From Parabacteroides hominis (GTDB lineage: Bacteria; Bacteroidota; Bacteroidia; Bacteroidales; Tannerellaceae): a stretch of DNA of 64,000 bases. The notes below the pieces were generated by a model. The model was not told where the DNA came from. It searched no databases and worked only from the letters and a program-made list of their open reading frames with translations. The stretch lies in contig NZ_JACOOJ010000008.1 of the NCBI RefSeq assembly GCF_014287585.1, forward strand, positions 1 to 64,000, in the 5' to 3' direction. Position 1 is the stretch's first letter. Each line of letters starts with the position of its first letter. Of the stretch, positions 16,612-26,195 are shown in pieces. Made by a program: the position numbers and the translations under genes.

Positions 16612-18864
16612 TTATTCGGCCAAACCTTCTAAAGATGTACCGACGAAGGAGGCAGGGTTGTAATCGTATTGAAGTTCGAATTCATCAATATATAATGTAC
16701 TACCTTCTCCACCGGTGAAGTAATCGCCGTATTTGCTGGCAGAAGCAACGATTAAGATATAAGTAGGCTTTCTTGTCAGATCACGATATTTAATATCAAT
16801 TTCAAACTGTTTATAACCATTTTTATCAACTTTCGCTTCTTGATATTTCGCGTCATCTAACTCTCCATAAGCAATTATGCTTTTGTCATTGAAATCCACA
16901 AATTTTTGTTCTTTTGTATTCACTCTAAATGGAGCAGTCCAATCACATAATGCTATATAAACACTACACTTGTCCATGTCGCCATTATTCAATTCTTTAT
17001 AGCTATTCCAATTAACTTTTACAGGCGAATACCTATAATATCCAATCAGTTTTGTAGGTCGTCCCCCTTCATAAGGTTGCCCAAAGTCTAATTCTGCACC
17101 AGACTTTGCCGCAGAAAGTCCAACAACAGCTTTCACGAAAGAGCCTGTATATATATTTCCCGCCGCAAAAACATCAAAAATAACAGCTCCAACCTTTTTA
17201 GATTCAAGTTTTGCCGCAGCTTTATTTTCTTCTACATCTGCTATTATAGAGGCCTCTTTTGATGTAGGATTAATTGATGTCATCGTATTAGCACCCTTAT
17301 TTCCTGAATCCCAAAAACGAGAGCCAGAATTTACACCTAAAAACCATGCAGACTTAGGATCATCGGTATACCAATCATCAAAATCCAAATTAGGAACACA
17401 TTCTTTTCCTTCTTTTATATTTGCATAATCCGTTTTAAACGAAATTATATTTCCTTCAATCTTACCATCATTATCCTGACCTACAGCTCGATATTCATAT
17501 TCTGTATTTGAAGCCAAACCTTTGACAAAAGCACTGAACGTCTTTCCGTCCTTATTCTTAGAAGCAACAGTTACCGGAGTCCATTCACTATCAGAAACTT
17601 TCTTATATTCAAAGCCGAAACCTTCATCACTATCACTTTCACCGCTAAAGAAAGTAAACGTAGACCAGATATTCATGGTTGCAATCTCTTTGGTGATAAC
17701 AGCGACATTCGGCTTCACTGAATAAGAAAATGATATACTTTGTTCCTGCGTTTTCGCATCTGTTATTGTAAAGGTAAAGTTATGCGTCTGGATGCTTTCG
17801 TCGAAAGATTTCAACGCATTACTCATCGCAGTCAAATCGAATGTCAATGTATCAGTTTCACTCTTAACCGACTGAACCGGGAAGTGAATACTTTCCAATT
17901 TTTCTCTTGTTGCAGCATCCAAACTTGCTAAATCAAAAGATTGAATCCCCACACGATTATTCAAAGAATCAGACTGTATCGTTACCAACAACTTTTCGAT
18001 ACCGCAAGAAGCAATAGCTTTCAAGATATTATCAGCAAACTCACCTTCTTTAGCTTCCAAACTATTATTCTCTCCAAATCCTTCCAACTTCAATTCCGGA
18101 GCCTTGATATTTTCCAGATCTTCCACTTTAATAGGGATAGAAACAATCACCGTATCAGCTCTCTCGTCAATCGTTATATCATCAAACTTACCTCCGGCTT
18201 CTCCGCTATCATCCGGTGTTTCCGGATCGCCACTCAATTTGAAATAAAGTTTATAGTGATAACGTTCCTGGATATCGGCATATTCACGTTTCAATTCAAA
18301 CTGTTCGCCGTCCGTATTCGTCAGCTTCAATAAAGCCAATAATGTTTCCGGAGCGAAATAGCCGCCTCGTGTTTCACCTTTCACGAAAGTCAGAGAACCC
18401 GAAATATTACTTACCGTTGTACTGTAATCGGTAAAGTATTTCTTAAAATCGTCGCTATAATCGACTGTTACTTTTGTATTTGCGATCTTACAAGTTACTT
18501 TTGCCGAAGTAACCTGGTTCGTCTTAATGTCACATTCCGTCTTTCCGTAGAAATTCGGTAACTCCCAGGCAGCAGAGTCTTTCTTACCGGAAGCAACGAC
18601 TACCTGATAGGAACCGGCATCCAATAGAATTCCTTCATCTGCTTTTTCAGCCTCAAAATCGGCAATATACTTAACCGTATCTTCTGCCGCATTCAGGATA
18701 GCGACACTCAAAACAGGATCGACAGCCTTCGTCTGCAATGTGACGTTCTTCTCTATACCCAAGTACAGATATCCTTGTCCATTGGTTGCCTTTTTCTCAT
18801 CATCACATGACACAAAGCCAATTAATAATAAAACGGATATTATTGATAATATATATTTTGCCAT
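16612..18864 (-). CDS. DUF4493 + PCMD lipoprotein (operon B, gene 4)
   Basis: 750 residues. Lipobox GFVSC with an acidic mature start (CDDEKK), matching the Bacteroidetes lipoprotein surface-export signal. Residues ~25-245 form a DUF4493 domain (TKAVDPVLSVAI, LLDAGSYQVVVASG, PNFYGKTE, then KVTVDYSDDFKKYF). A middle beta-region follows, then an FNIII-like module (~410-480) and a C-terminal PCMD domain ending SASKYGDYFTG...LYIDEFELQYD. Its counterpart is 26196-28295 (699 aa). Probably an adhesive or glycan-contacting surface protein; this is inferred from family and domain layout. Confidence 0.8.
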   Translation of the reverse strand: MAKYILSIISVLLLIGFVSCDDEKKATNGQGYLYLGIEKNVTLQTKAVDPVLSVAILNAAEDTVKYIADFEAEKADEGILLDAGSYQVVVASGKKDSAAWELPNFYGKTECDIKTNQVTSAKVTCKIANTKVTVDYSDDFKKYFTDYSTTVSNISGSLTFVKGETRGGYFAPETLLALLKLTNTDGEQFELKREYADIQERYHYKLYFKLSGDPETPDDSGEAGGKFDDITIDERADTVIVSIPIKVEDLENIKAPELKLEGFGENNSLEAKEGEFADNILKAIASCGIEKLLVTIQSDSLNNRVGIQSFDLASLDAATREKLESIHFPVQSVKSETDTLTFDLTAMSNALKSFDESIQTHNFTFTITDAKTQEQSISFSYSVKPNVAVITKEIATMNIWSTFTFFSGESDSDEGFGFEYKKVSDSEWTPVTVASKNKDGKTFSAFVKGLASNTEYEYRAVGQDNDGKIEGNIISFKTDYANIKEGKECVPNLDFDDWYTDDPKSAWFLGVNSGSRFWDSGNKGANTMTSINPTSKEASIIADVEENKAAAKLESKKVGAVIFDVFAAGNIYTGSFVKAVVGLSAAKSGAELDFGQPYEGGRPTKLIGYYRYSPVKVNWNSYKELNNGDMDKCSVYIALCDWTAPFRVNTKEQKFVDFNDKSIIAYGELDDAKYQEAKVDKNGYKQFEIDIKYRDLTRKPTYILIVASASKYGDYFTGGEGSTLYIDEFELQYDYNPASFVGTSLEGLAE

Positions 18865-18868
18865 TTTC

Positions 18869-20185
18869 TTACTTTACTATAACCGTTAATGTTTTTGTAT
18901 CGGAAACACCGTTTTGATCTTTCACGTAAATCTTAAATTTATGAGTTCCAGCAAATAGCTCATTTGCTAATAAAGGCATAAAGCTACTTACATCAAACTT
19001 AACACTTTTCTTTCCTTTACTAACTTGATCCAACAATACTAATTGTTTTTCGGTCAAAGCCAACATATTGAAATGACTACCAATCAAATCTACAGCTTCT
19101 CCAAAATCCGGATTAGTCGTTGAAATGTCTACAGTCATAGCATCAACGCCTGTCGGCATTGAGATATTGACCACCACAGACGGTGTGCTACCACCATTAC
19201 TACTCAAGATAATAGGACTACTAATATCTGTTCCTCCCCATTGGATTTTAGCAGTAGTAGAACCACCTCCATCACCGCCGGAATTACCACCTCCTCCATT
19301 ATCATCACCTGAAACAAAATCAGACGGAATCGTTATCGTATATTCACGTTCCACCAACTGGATATCTACTTTAATTATGGGACGCTTCAAAGAATCAGGT
19401 ACTTCTGTCGGCTCATCCGGGTTCACCGGCTCGTCCGGATCTATAGGCTCATCGGGATCAACAGGTTCGTCCGGTTCAGCGACGTCCAACCATACGACGA
19501 TGTTATTATACTCTTTCACAGTCGGATCGTTATAGAGATCACAAAAATACTGTGTTTCCAGACCGGAGCGAGTGGTAGCATGAAGAACAAAATCCAATTG
19601 GTCGGTTGTTTTGAAGAAAGGCTTCTTTTCTTCATCAGATTTTAAAGTCAGAACACCATTACCATTCGTCATTACCACTTCATAATCTTCTTTAAAACGC
19701 TCCTGGAAATTTTCAGTATAAGCGATCGTTATTTTCTTATTACTCAGCACACAAGGGGTAATCAGCGAAGAGACCTCCTGTGAAGTAATCGTACAAGAAT
19801 CTTTTCCTTCATAATAAGGAGTATCGTAAGCTGCATCTTTCAGCTCGCCTTTTGTTGCAACGACCTGATATTTTCCGGTTGCGAGTAGAACCTCGTCGAT
19901 ATCGGCATAAGAAGCATATTCTTCCACCACCTCACCATTCTCGTCAAGGATCTTCACCGAAAAATCCTTTACATTCAGACTTTCGTCGGTTGCTTTCGTT
20001 GAATTTCCCGTAATCGTTTTTTCCATCTGTGGATCCAACTTCAAATCCAACAAACCGACTTCTTTAGGCAGATCCTCCCGGGATGGCTTCTTTCCAAACA
20101 AATCGTCTTTCATTTCACAGGATGTAAATCCTGTCATCAGAAATACAAATAAATAAAGGATATGTATATTTCTTTTCATAATCAT
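18869..20185 (-). CDS. DUF4493 lipoprotein with Pro-Asp-Glu linker (operon B, gene 3)
   Basis: 438 residues; lipobox GFTSC, mature start CEMKDD. DUF4493 domain at ~45-235 (NVKDFSVKILDENGEVVEEY, LLATGKYQVVATKG, YYEGKDS). It is followed by a repeated linker PDEPVDPDEPIDPDEP encoded by 18-bp repeats, a Gly-rich spacer (GGGGNSGGDGGG) and a ~110-residue beta domain. The ATG at 20179 is an alternative start two codons in. Counterpart: 28292-29545, whose linker is shorter. The rigid acidic linker would hold the C-terminal domain away from the membrane. Confidence 0.8.
   Translation of the reverse strand: MIMKRNIHILYLFVFLMTGFTSCEMKDDLFGKKPSREDLPKEVGLLDLKLDPQMEKTITGNSTKATDESLNVKDFSVKILDENGEVVEEYASYADIDEVLLATGKYQVVATKGELKDAAYDTPYYEGKDSCTITSQEVSSLITPCVLSNKKITIAYTENFQERFKEDYEVVMTNGNGVLTLKSDEEKKPFFKTTDQLDFVLHATTRSGLETQYFCDLYNDPTVKEYNNIVVWLDVAEPDEPVDPDEPIDPDEPVNPDEPTEVPDSLKRPIIKVDIQLVEREYTITIPSDFVSGDDNGGGGNSGGDGGGSTTAKIQWGGTDISSPIILSSNGGSTPSVVVNISMPTGVDAMTVDISTTNPDFGEAVDLIGSHFNMLALTEKQLVLLDQVSKGKKSVKFDVSSFMPLLANELFAGTHKFKIYVKDQNGVSDTKTLTVIVK
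19410..19481. repeat. 4 x 18-bp coding minisatellite
   Basis: Four head-to-tail 18-bp units, each starting GGYTCRTC(C)GG, encode the PDEPxD linker of the gene 3 lipoprotein. Copy number changes would keep the frame. Confidence 0.7.
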
Positions 20186-20190
20186 TCTTC

Positions 20191-20943
20191 TTAAAGTGCT
20201 TTTGTATCAGGGTTTTCACCAGTGAATTCCACTATATAATAATCGTTCGGGGCAGGAGCCTGACCTTTTTTCGTAAGCTCTTTTGTCCGGGTGGGATAAG
20301 CATTAGATAGATCTTTCGCCTTAACTGTATATTCCAGTTTTAAGCCGCCATCCACATCATCAAAATAGATAACCTGACCGTTATTCTCTTTCGTAAACGT
20401 ACATTCTTTACCTTTTCCGTTAATCACTTTCATCAGATAGCTATCTTCAAAAAGCAGATTAAAACTGGTAGTCAGTTTAATATCTACTGCTACACTCTGG
20501 AATGTACAAGTAATAGCCGGAACAGTTGTGATCTTCTTTTCCAAAATCACAACATTATTGTTCTCACCGTAGAAATACGGACTATCGAAAACACCGCCTT
20601 CTACTTTATCACGCGAATAGGCTTTGACTGTATAAGTTCCTACCGGCAATACAATAAAATCTTTTTTTTGCATTTCAGCAAAAGAGTCGAATACAATGGT
20701 CGTATCTAACGGGTAATCATTTGTAGGATTACTCTTCAGTTCCACTTTGAAAGTACCGGCATCCATACCGAACGCTTTCGTTCCTATAACCTGTATCTCA
20801 TCATCAATTCCAACCGACTGCAAAGAAAGCTGTCCATAGTTTTCAGGAACATCATTATTCCCAATCTCGTCCTTCTGACAAGAGACTGCCAGCATACTGA
20901 GTATGCTGAACAGTAAGATTGATATGTTATTTAATGTTTTCAT
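20191..20943 (-). CDS. Small DUF4493 lipoprotein (operon B, gene 2)
   Basis: 250 residues, essentially one DUF4493 domain after the signal peptide. Lipobox AVSC, mature start CQKDEIG. Domain features: GTKAFGMDAGTFKVELK, VLPVGTYTVKAYS, FDSPYFYGENN, then TFQSVAVDIKLTTSFNLLF. A single-domain version that could be a minor subunit or assembly partner of the larger DUF4493 proteins. Three bp from gene 1 and 5 bp from gene 3, so it is co-transcribed. Counterpart 29542-30270 (242 aa) has the same CQKD mature start. Confidence 0.8.
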   Translation of the reverse strand: MKTLNNISILLFSILSMLAVSCQKDEIGNNDVPENYGQLSLQSVGIDDEIQVIGTKAFGMDAGTFKVELKSNPTNDYPLDTTIVFDSFAEMQKKDFIVLPVGTYTVKAYSRDKVEGGVFDSPYFYGENNNVVILEKKITTVPAITCTFQSVAVDIKLTTSFNLLFEDSYLMKVINGKGKECTFTKENNGQVIYFDDVDGGLKLEYTVKAKDLSNAYPTRTKELTKKGQAPAPNDYYIVEFTGENPDTKAL

Positions 20944-20946
20944 CTT

Positions 20947-23538
20947 TTATTCGTAGATTAGTTCGACGTCGTCGATGTAAAGATTACTACCTTCATAATG
21001 CTTTGGAGCAGACGTTATCTTCTGTAAATACCAAGTATTCTTTATTGAATTACCAGTATTTCCACCTTTTAATTCCTTTGTTTCAGTTGCTTCATCATCA
21101 CTACATTTGAAAGAAGAAGTAAATACTATTGTTAAATGTGTAGCCTTTAAAGAAGTATTAATATATTCAAATTTCATTTCTTGTTTAGTATAATCAGCGG
21201 CAGCTCCTCCTATTACTTCAGCCCGTGCTAAAACTGTAGTAATTCCATTAGCCCGATTTTCAACAATAGCCCAAACCTTATATTGATCATCTTTTACCGG
21301 AACATATTTATTCCAAAAAACAATCCCAGTTGGACGAGATGAAAAAGGCTTCCCATAATTATATTCATCAGGGCCATCTTTATGTTCATAATTATATGAA
21401 CCTATAAATAGCCTTCCCGCAGCAACATGATAACATACGTCTGGAATAACTAGATACTCCTTAAACGAGTTACCAGCATTATTATCCCAACCTACAGTTC
21501 GTATCAAAGCTCCACTCCCAGAACGACCTACTGCTTTTAGAGTAGAAGGAACCAAATTAAATGTTGACCAAATATTAGGATCACTTCCAAACGTTTTCTG
21601 ATTTACAGTAGCCCAATATAATTCAGAGTCACTCGGTTGATTCGCTGTTACATCAACTTTTGAAGCTAATACATTTGCTCCATTAAAAAGATTCAAAGTC
21701 CAATCCGTCCATTGTTCCATATTGCCATTTGGAACTTGTAATGCCTCCTCAGTCATAAACTCGGCAATTTCTGTTGGCCAGCCATTTACAAAGGCCCGAA
21801 CCTTACATTTAGAACCAGAGGATAATCCTGTAGCCATATTTCCCTCTACATCCTGCCATTGTCCATCTTTAAACACTTGAAAAACTGGTGCAGCATATTT
21901 AGAGACATCCTCTTTAATATAAAAAGTAGCTCTTTTAGCCCAAATCTCACCTTCCGGCACAACAATCGTAAAGATAGGTGTTACTTCCAATTTTGAAGTC
22001 TTTACAACCATCTTATCCAAATTATCCGTTACCGATACTTCATAGGAGTAAGTAGAAGCCTCTGTTTCCTTCGACTCTAATTCACTTGAAAAGTCCTTCT
22101 TGAAAACAATCTTACGATTTTGTTTATCATAAGAGATACCTGCCGGCAAATTATCAGAAAGCACATTATACTGGTTCATACCCCCATCACTACTAATCTT
22201 CAGTGTTAATGCTTTTATCCCCGCTTCTGCCACAACCGCAATAGCCGTATCTTTTTCTAAAGCATGTTTAGAAGGAACTGCCAATTCAAACTGTCCGACA
22301 GTTGGCACTTTAGCTGCTTTCAAATTTACGGAAGCCGTTATCACATCCGATGTATGCATCACATTCAATGCATCATTAATATATACGCTAAAACCACATA
22401 TTTTGTTTTCATCAGAAGCATATAACTGATTGAACGCTCCTTTTAAATCTAATTCAAGACCTTTTACTCCTGCAATCGGAGAAGAGACAGCTCTCAATCC
22501 CCAAACATCTTCGGCAGTCTTCAAACCTTCGGCTGTTGCAATATCAACACTATCGAGCTTTTCTCCACCATCCAAACGAACCACCCAACATTCCTTAATA
22601 CGTCCCGGCACTTCCGCTTTGATAATACAGGAATCACCTGGATATCCATCCGTCACATTCATTTCTACAGGTACGTTGTTTTCAAACCCGCAAGCCCAGA
22701 TACGCAAATCCGTAAACGGTTTCCACATAAAGTCAGGAATACCGAATTCAAGTTCCGCTTCCTCCATAGAATCATCCAATTCGATAGAAAGATCCAACCC
22801 GTCCCCCGTCTTTCCATCCGTAGCAAACTTCAATGTTACGGATTCTTTCGGATTCAGTGTTATAGAAGGATTTGTTACGGTATAGACTTTTGCTTCGTCC
22901 CAATTTTCACGCATCAAAGAGATGGCAATGCTCAGAGGCGTTCCTTCTTTTGCCACTTGCAGATAAGCACCACGTGTTTCGCCTTTCGCAACCGTAAAGA
23001 CATCGTCCATATAAGACGTTTTCAATGACACGCTGTAATCGGAATAGGCTTTCAGGAAATCTTCCGAATATTCCGCATAAACACGCGCATTTGCCATCGT
23101 ACACGTCACCTCCAACGGAGTTTTCATATCTTTCTTGATGACAAAATCGGTACTTCCCTCAAAATAAGGATTATCAAAAGCAGCAGGCAGAATTTCGCCT
23201 TTAGAAGCACGCAAAGTATAAGATCCCTCCTTGATTTCCATCTCTTGAGGAAAATCTTTATACAAAACGCTTGTAAGGGTGTCACTTTCCTGGAAGATCT
23301 GGACTCTATATCCATCCACATCTTCAAAATCCTCTAAAACATTTCCTGCTTTAGTAGACAAAGTGCCTCCCTTGATGTTTGCGGTATCGGCGGCGAGATT
23401 TAAACTCAACATCCCTATACTTCCGCCACCATTCAAACGGTCCGAATCGCAGGAAAAGAACCCTGCAACCGAAGCCCATAAACAAAAAGAAAATGCGATA
23501 GTCCTTCCCAGACTATGACGTAATTGATACTCTTTCAT
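20947..23538 (-). CDS. Large DUF4493 + PCMD-type lipoprotein (operon B, gene 1)
   Basis: 863 residues, first gene of the operon. Lipobox GFFSC with mature start CDSDRLNGG. DUF4493 at ~35-245 (DVDGYRVQIFQE, EGSYTLRASKGE, FDNPYFEGSTD). Several Ig-like beta segments fill ~250-590, and a C-terminal PCMD-like domain (~615-863) ends SNLYIDDVELIYE. The 863-residue length and CDSD start match the counterpart at 30274-32910 (878 aa). Expressed from the promoter at 23652-23683. Probably the largest surface-exposed component; ligand unknown. Confidence 0.8.
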   Translation of the reverse strand: MKEYQLRHSLGRTIAFSFCLWASVAGFFSCDSDRLNGGGSIGMLSLNLAADTANIKGGTLSTKAGNVLEDFEDVDGYRVQIFQESDTLTSVLYKDFPQEMEIKEGSYTLRASKGEILPAAFDNPYFEGSTDFVIKKDMKTPLEVTCTMANARVYAEYSEDFLKAYSDYSVSLKTSYMDDVFTVAKGETRGAYLQVAKEGTPLSIAISLMRENWDEAKVYTVTNPSITLNPKESVTLKFATDGKTGDGLDLSIELDDSMEEAELEFGIPDFMWKPFTDLRIWACGFENNVPVEMNVTDGYPGDSCIIKAEVPGRIKECWVVRLDGGEKLDSVDIATAEGLKTAEDVWGLRAVSSPIAGVKGLELDLKGAFNQLYASDENKICGFSVYINDALNVMHTSDVITASVNLKAAKVPTVGQFELAVPSKHALEKDTAIAVVAEAGIKALTLKISSDGGMNQYNVLSDNLPAGISYDKQNRKIVFKKDFSSELESKETEASTYSYEVSVTDNLDKMVVKTSKLEVTPIFTIVVPEGEIWAKRATFYIKEDVSKYAAPVFQVFKDGQWQDVEGNMATGLSSGSKCKVRAFVNGWPTEIAEFMTEEALQVPNGNMEQWTDWTLNLFNGANVLASKVDVTANQPSDSELYWATVNQKTFGSDPNIWSTFNLVPSTLKAVGRSGSGALIRTVGWDNNAGNSFKEYLVIPDVCYHVAAGRLFIGSYNYEHKDGPDEYNYGKPFSSRPTGIVFWNKYVPVKDDQYKVWAIVENRANGITTVLARAEVIGGAAADYTKQEMKFEYINTSLKATHLTIVFTSSFKCSDDEATETKELKGGNTGNSIKNTWYLQKITSAPKHYEGSNLYIDDVELIYE

Positions 23539-23651
23539 TTGTATAGTAAATAGTTACTCTTTTTACCTTAGTACATACAATCTGAAACAGCACAATCAAT
23601 CGTGATATTACCCCTAATATCTTCTTAAATACATGACCCTTAAAATCGTTG

Positions 23652-23683
23652 CAAAATAACAACAACTCTTAAATCCTCACAAG
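23652..23683 (-). promoter_or_regulatory. Operon B promoter
   Basis: Minus strand: -33 CTTG (plus 23680-23683), 20-bp spacer, -7 TTATTTTG (plus 23652-23659, 7 of 8 to consensus). The block 23641-23716 is closely conserved with 32947-33022 upstream of operon A. Confidence 0.6.
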
Positions 23684-23701
23684 GTCTATTTATCCGATTA
23701 C

Positions 23702-23796
23702 GTGTTCTTTTTTTTAGAAATCACATAATCCCGTCAAAACAAACAGCCTGATTTAGCACTATATAGTGTTCTATTTAATAGAGTTTGTGTTCTATT
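23702..23796 (-). promoter_or_regulatory. Putative operator repeats of operon B
   Basis: Three copies of a decamer on the minus strand: AATAGAACAC (plus 23787-23796), AATAGAACAC (23766-23775) and AAAAGAACAC (23702-23711). The first two are 21 bp apart, i.e. two helical turns on the same face. Similar AATAGGACAC words occur before operon A. AraC-type regulators bind paired direct repeats, so these are candidate sites for the regulator at 33159. Confidence 0.45.
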
Positions 23797-25447
23797 ATTC
23801 AAAAACCAATTCACATTCATCCAGCAACAAGACACTACTTGTACTACCGGTAAAATAATCGCCGTATTTACTTGCCGAAGCAACAATCAGAATATAAGTA
23901 GGCTTTGTCGAATAATCCCGATACTGCAAAGGGATTGTAAAAGAGGTATAGTCTTTTATCGTTTCCCCGGAAACAAGTTCACCGTAAGCGACCATCTTTT
24001 CATTATTCCATGTACGATCCACAAATACACCTTCATTTGTATTCACCGGGAAAGGTTTATCCCAGGTAAACAAACCGACATAAATATGGCATGAGTCCCG
24101 AAGACCTTTCAAACCTTCATAAGGCGTCTTTGCCTTATCTATCGTTCCGGCATTATATTTATAATATCCTTTCAAAGCGGAAGGACGCGAAGTGTACGGA
24201 CGTCCGAAGTTAAGCGAAGCGCCACTCAAGCCTTCTACCTTTCCGAATGTTCCGGTATAAAGACTTCCTGCCGCAAACACCCCTGCAACCGTTTTACTTT
24301 CGAGGCGGGCAGCTTTTCCTTTTACTACATCGTTTGCCTCCGGAGAGGTTGGATTTGCCTCACCGACAGAGTTGGACCCTTTGTTTCCCGAATCCCAGAA
24401 ATAATTAGCATCCGTCAAATCCTTATTGGCATACCAGCTTTTCCCCTCTTTATACCAATCATCGAATGAAAGATTCGGAACAAGTTCCACCGCCTCCGTT
24501 GTAAACGTTTGGATATCATCAGCCTTTCCATCTACTATCAACTCATATTCATAGGTACTACCCGGTTTTAAATGCGTAAAAGTCAACAGGAATGTACCAT
24601 CCTCACGGATTTCGATTTCATTGGATAATACATTTTCCCACTCTCCATCCTCCGTTTTTGTCGGCGTTTCAATGATACGGTAACGCGCTGAAACCTGTCC
24701 TGTTTTAGTTGTTCCCTCAACATAAACTCGCTTCGACCAGACTGAAACCGTATTAGTCTGCACATCATCACCAGGATGCAGCACACTGACTGTCCAAGTC
24801 TCGGTTTCGTCAAATGCCGTAACAGTAAACACTTGAGGGCGACGAAAATCGTGTATCGTATCAGGCAATGGTTCCGTAATAGCGATCGAGCTGCCCAACT
24901 GCAACTTTTCTATTTCAATATTTGAAAATGCCGGTTGCTCAACTTCATCCACATAAATAACAATCTGTTTGTTATGTTCGTCGACAAGAGGTGTCCCCAC
25001 CTGATTTTTCACTTTGATAACCCGATTAATATCATGCTCTACCGACACGTTCCACACATAGTCCTGGTAGATTCGAAGCAAGAAAGAAACCGGTTTCTTA
25101 AAATTCATTCGCGTATTTATGGTTTGCGGCAAACTGTCAACTGAAGAAAAGCCTGTATCCGGGAAATGGTTAAAATCGAGACAAGACAATGAATCCGGTA
25201 TAACCGTAGCCCCGCTGGTTACTTCAAGTGTCTTGATCTGTACATTTCTCAAATCAAGCGTATCCGCAACCTTCACTGTCACCACACTCATTTCGCTATT
25301 GATCTTTGCAGAGACCATTCCTTCCACTTCGATTTTTTGTATTTCTGCCTTTATACGGGGATAAGGAATATCATTTTCAATACAGCTCTGGAAAAGAACC
25401 GACAAACAGACAAACAGACATATCCATATTTCTTTCCTATCCATCAT
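23795..25447 (-). CDS. PCMD-domain lipoprotein (operon A, gene 6)
   Basis: 550 residues; lipobox LFQSC, mature start CIENDIPYP as in its counterpart at 14138-15787. Shared blocks include DSLPQTINTRMNF, LLRIYQDYVW, DFRRPQVFTVTAFDETETWTVSV and the C-terminal PCMD end SASKYGDYFTGS...LLLDECELVFE. The stop codon overlaps one of the operator-like repeats of operon B, so the two operons are packed tightly. Role as in operon B: probable surface lipoprotein, ligand unknown. Confidence 0.8.
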   Translation of the reverse strand: MMDRKEIWICLFVCLSVLFQSCIENDIPYPRIKAEIQKIEVEGMVSAKINSEMSVVTVKVADTLDLRNVQIKTLEVTSGATVIPDSLSCLDFNHFPDTGFSSVDSLPQTINTRMNFKKPVSFLLRIYQDYVWNVSVEHDINRVIKVKNQVGTPLVDEHNKQIVIYVDEVEQPAFSNIEIEKLQLGSSIAITEPLPDTIHDFRRPQVFTVTAFDETETWTVSVLHPGDDVQTNTVSVWSKRVYVEGTTKTGQVSARYRIIETPTKTEDGEWENVLSNEIEIREDGTFLLTFTHLKPGSTYEYELIVDGKADDIQTFTTEAVELVPNLSFDDWYKEGKSWYANKDLTDANYFWDSGNKGSNSVGEANPTSPEANDVVKGKAARLESKTVAGVFAAGSLYTGTFGKVEGLSGASLNFGRPYTSRPSALKGYYKYNAGTIDKAKTPYEGLKGLRDSCHIYVGLFTWDKPFPVNTNEGVFVDRTWNNEKMVAYGELVSGETIKDYTSFTIPLQYRDYSTKPTYILIVASASKYGDYFTGSTSSVLLLDECELVFE

Positions 25448-25453
25448 ACTCCG

Positions 25454-26188
25454 TCACAGATAAAAGACAATTCCTAAATCAATAGACAACAAGTTGATCT
25501 TGAAGTTGGCAGAACTCGCCCGGCGGGAACCTTTATAGACCTGATCTTTTGTTTGATCGTACCATTTGAAATCCAACCCTGCAACATTTACAGAAGCCTC
25601 TACCGCCGCAAAATCATTAATAAAGACGGTCAGTCCGGGAGCCACACCTATATTCAAGGAATGTTTTAACTGATGCATGCCACTCAGGTCAATGTCTGTA
25701 CCCGTCGTAGACTTGCTTGTCGAGTATCCATACGTCACCCTTGCCTCATTAAATAATCCAAAGCGTTTGCTATCTCCTAAGTTCAAATAGGTGCGCAAAA
25801 AGACCGCTCCTGAAAAAGTATTAGAAACATCGTGATAGTCTTCTACCTGAAAACTCAGGTCATCCCCCAACGACAAATCGATATTATCTAACTTCGTATA
25901 AGAACGGGAATAAGCAAATCGGCCACCTATACTGATATTATCCCGGATCGCATAACTTACCAAAGGTGTAACCTTGAATGTATATCCTTCGCTGTTTATA
26001 TCCTTTAATACCGACAGGAACTCAAAATTATCATCGACATGTTCGGAATAAGAAAAAGTCGTTCCCACCATCCACTGCCCTTTCGGGATAAAGGTCTTCA
26101 TCACAATACCACGATCGTACTTAGTGTCTTTGGCAAGTCCTACAAAAGAGATCAAACAACAAAAAAAGGCTATGACTGCTTTCTTCAT
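25454..26188 (-). CDS. Outer-membrane beta-barrel protein (operon A, gene 5)
   Basis: 244 residues from the ATG at 26188, which gives a clean signal peptide (MKKAVIAFFCCLISFVGLA) and avoids overlap with the preceding gene; an in-frame ATG at 26224 would overlap it by 29 bp. Same strand pattern as 15792-16520: FIPKGQWMVGTTFSYSEH, YAIRDNISIGGRFAYSRS, RTYLNLGDSKRFGLFNEARV, and an INLLSIDLGIVFYL end. Probable small barrel supporting the operon's lipoproteins. Confidence 0.75.
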   Translation of the reverse strand: MKKAVIAFFCCLISFVGLAKDTKYDRGIVMKTFIPKGQWMVGTTFSYSEHVDDNFEFLSVLKDINSEGYTFKVTPLVSYAIRDNISIGGRFAYSRSYTKLDNIDLSLGDDLSFQVEDYHDVSNTFSGAVFLRTYLNLGDSKRFGLFNEARVTYGYSTSKSTTGTDIDLSGMHQLKHSLNIGVAPGLTVFINDFAAVEASVNVAGLDFKWYDQTKDQVYKGSRRASSANFKINLLSIDLGIVFYL

Positions 26189-26195
26189 GCTTTCT

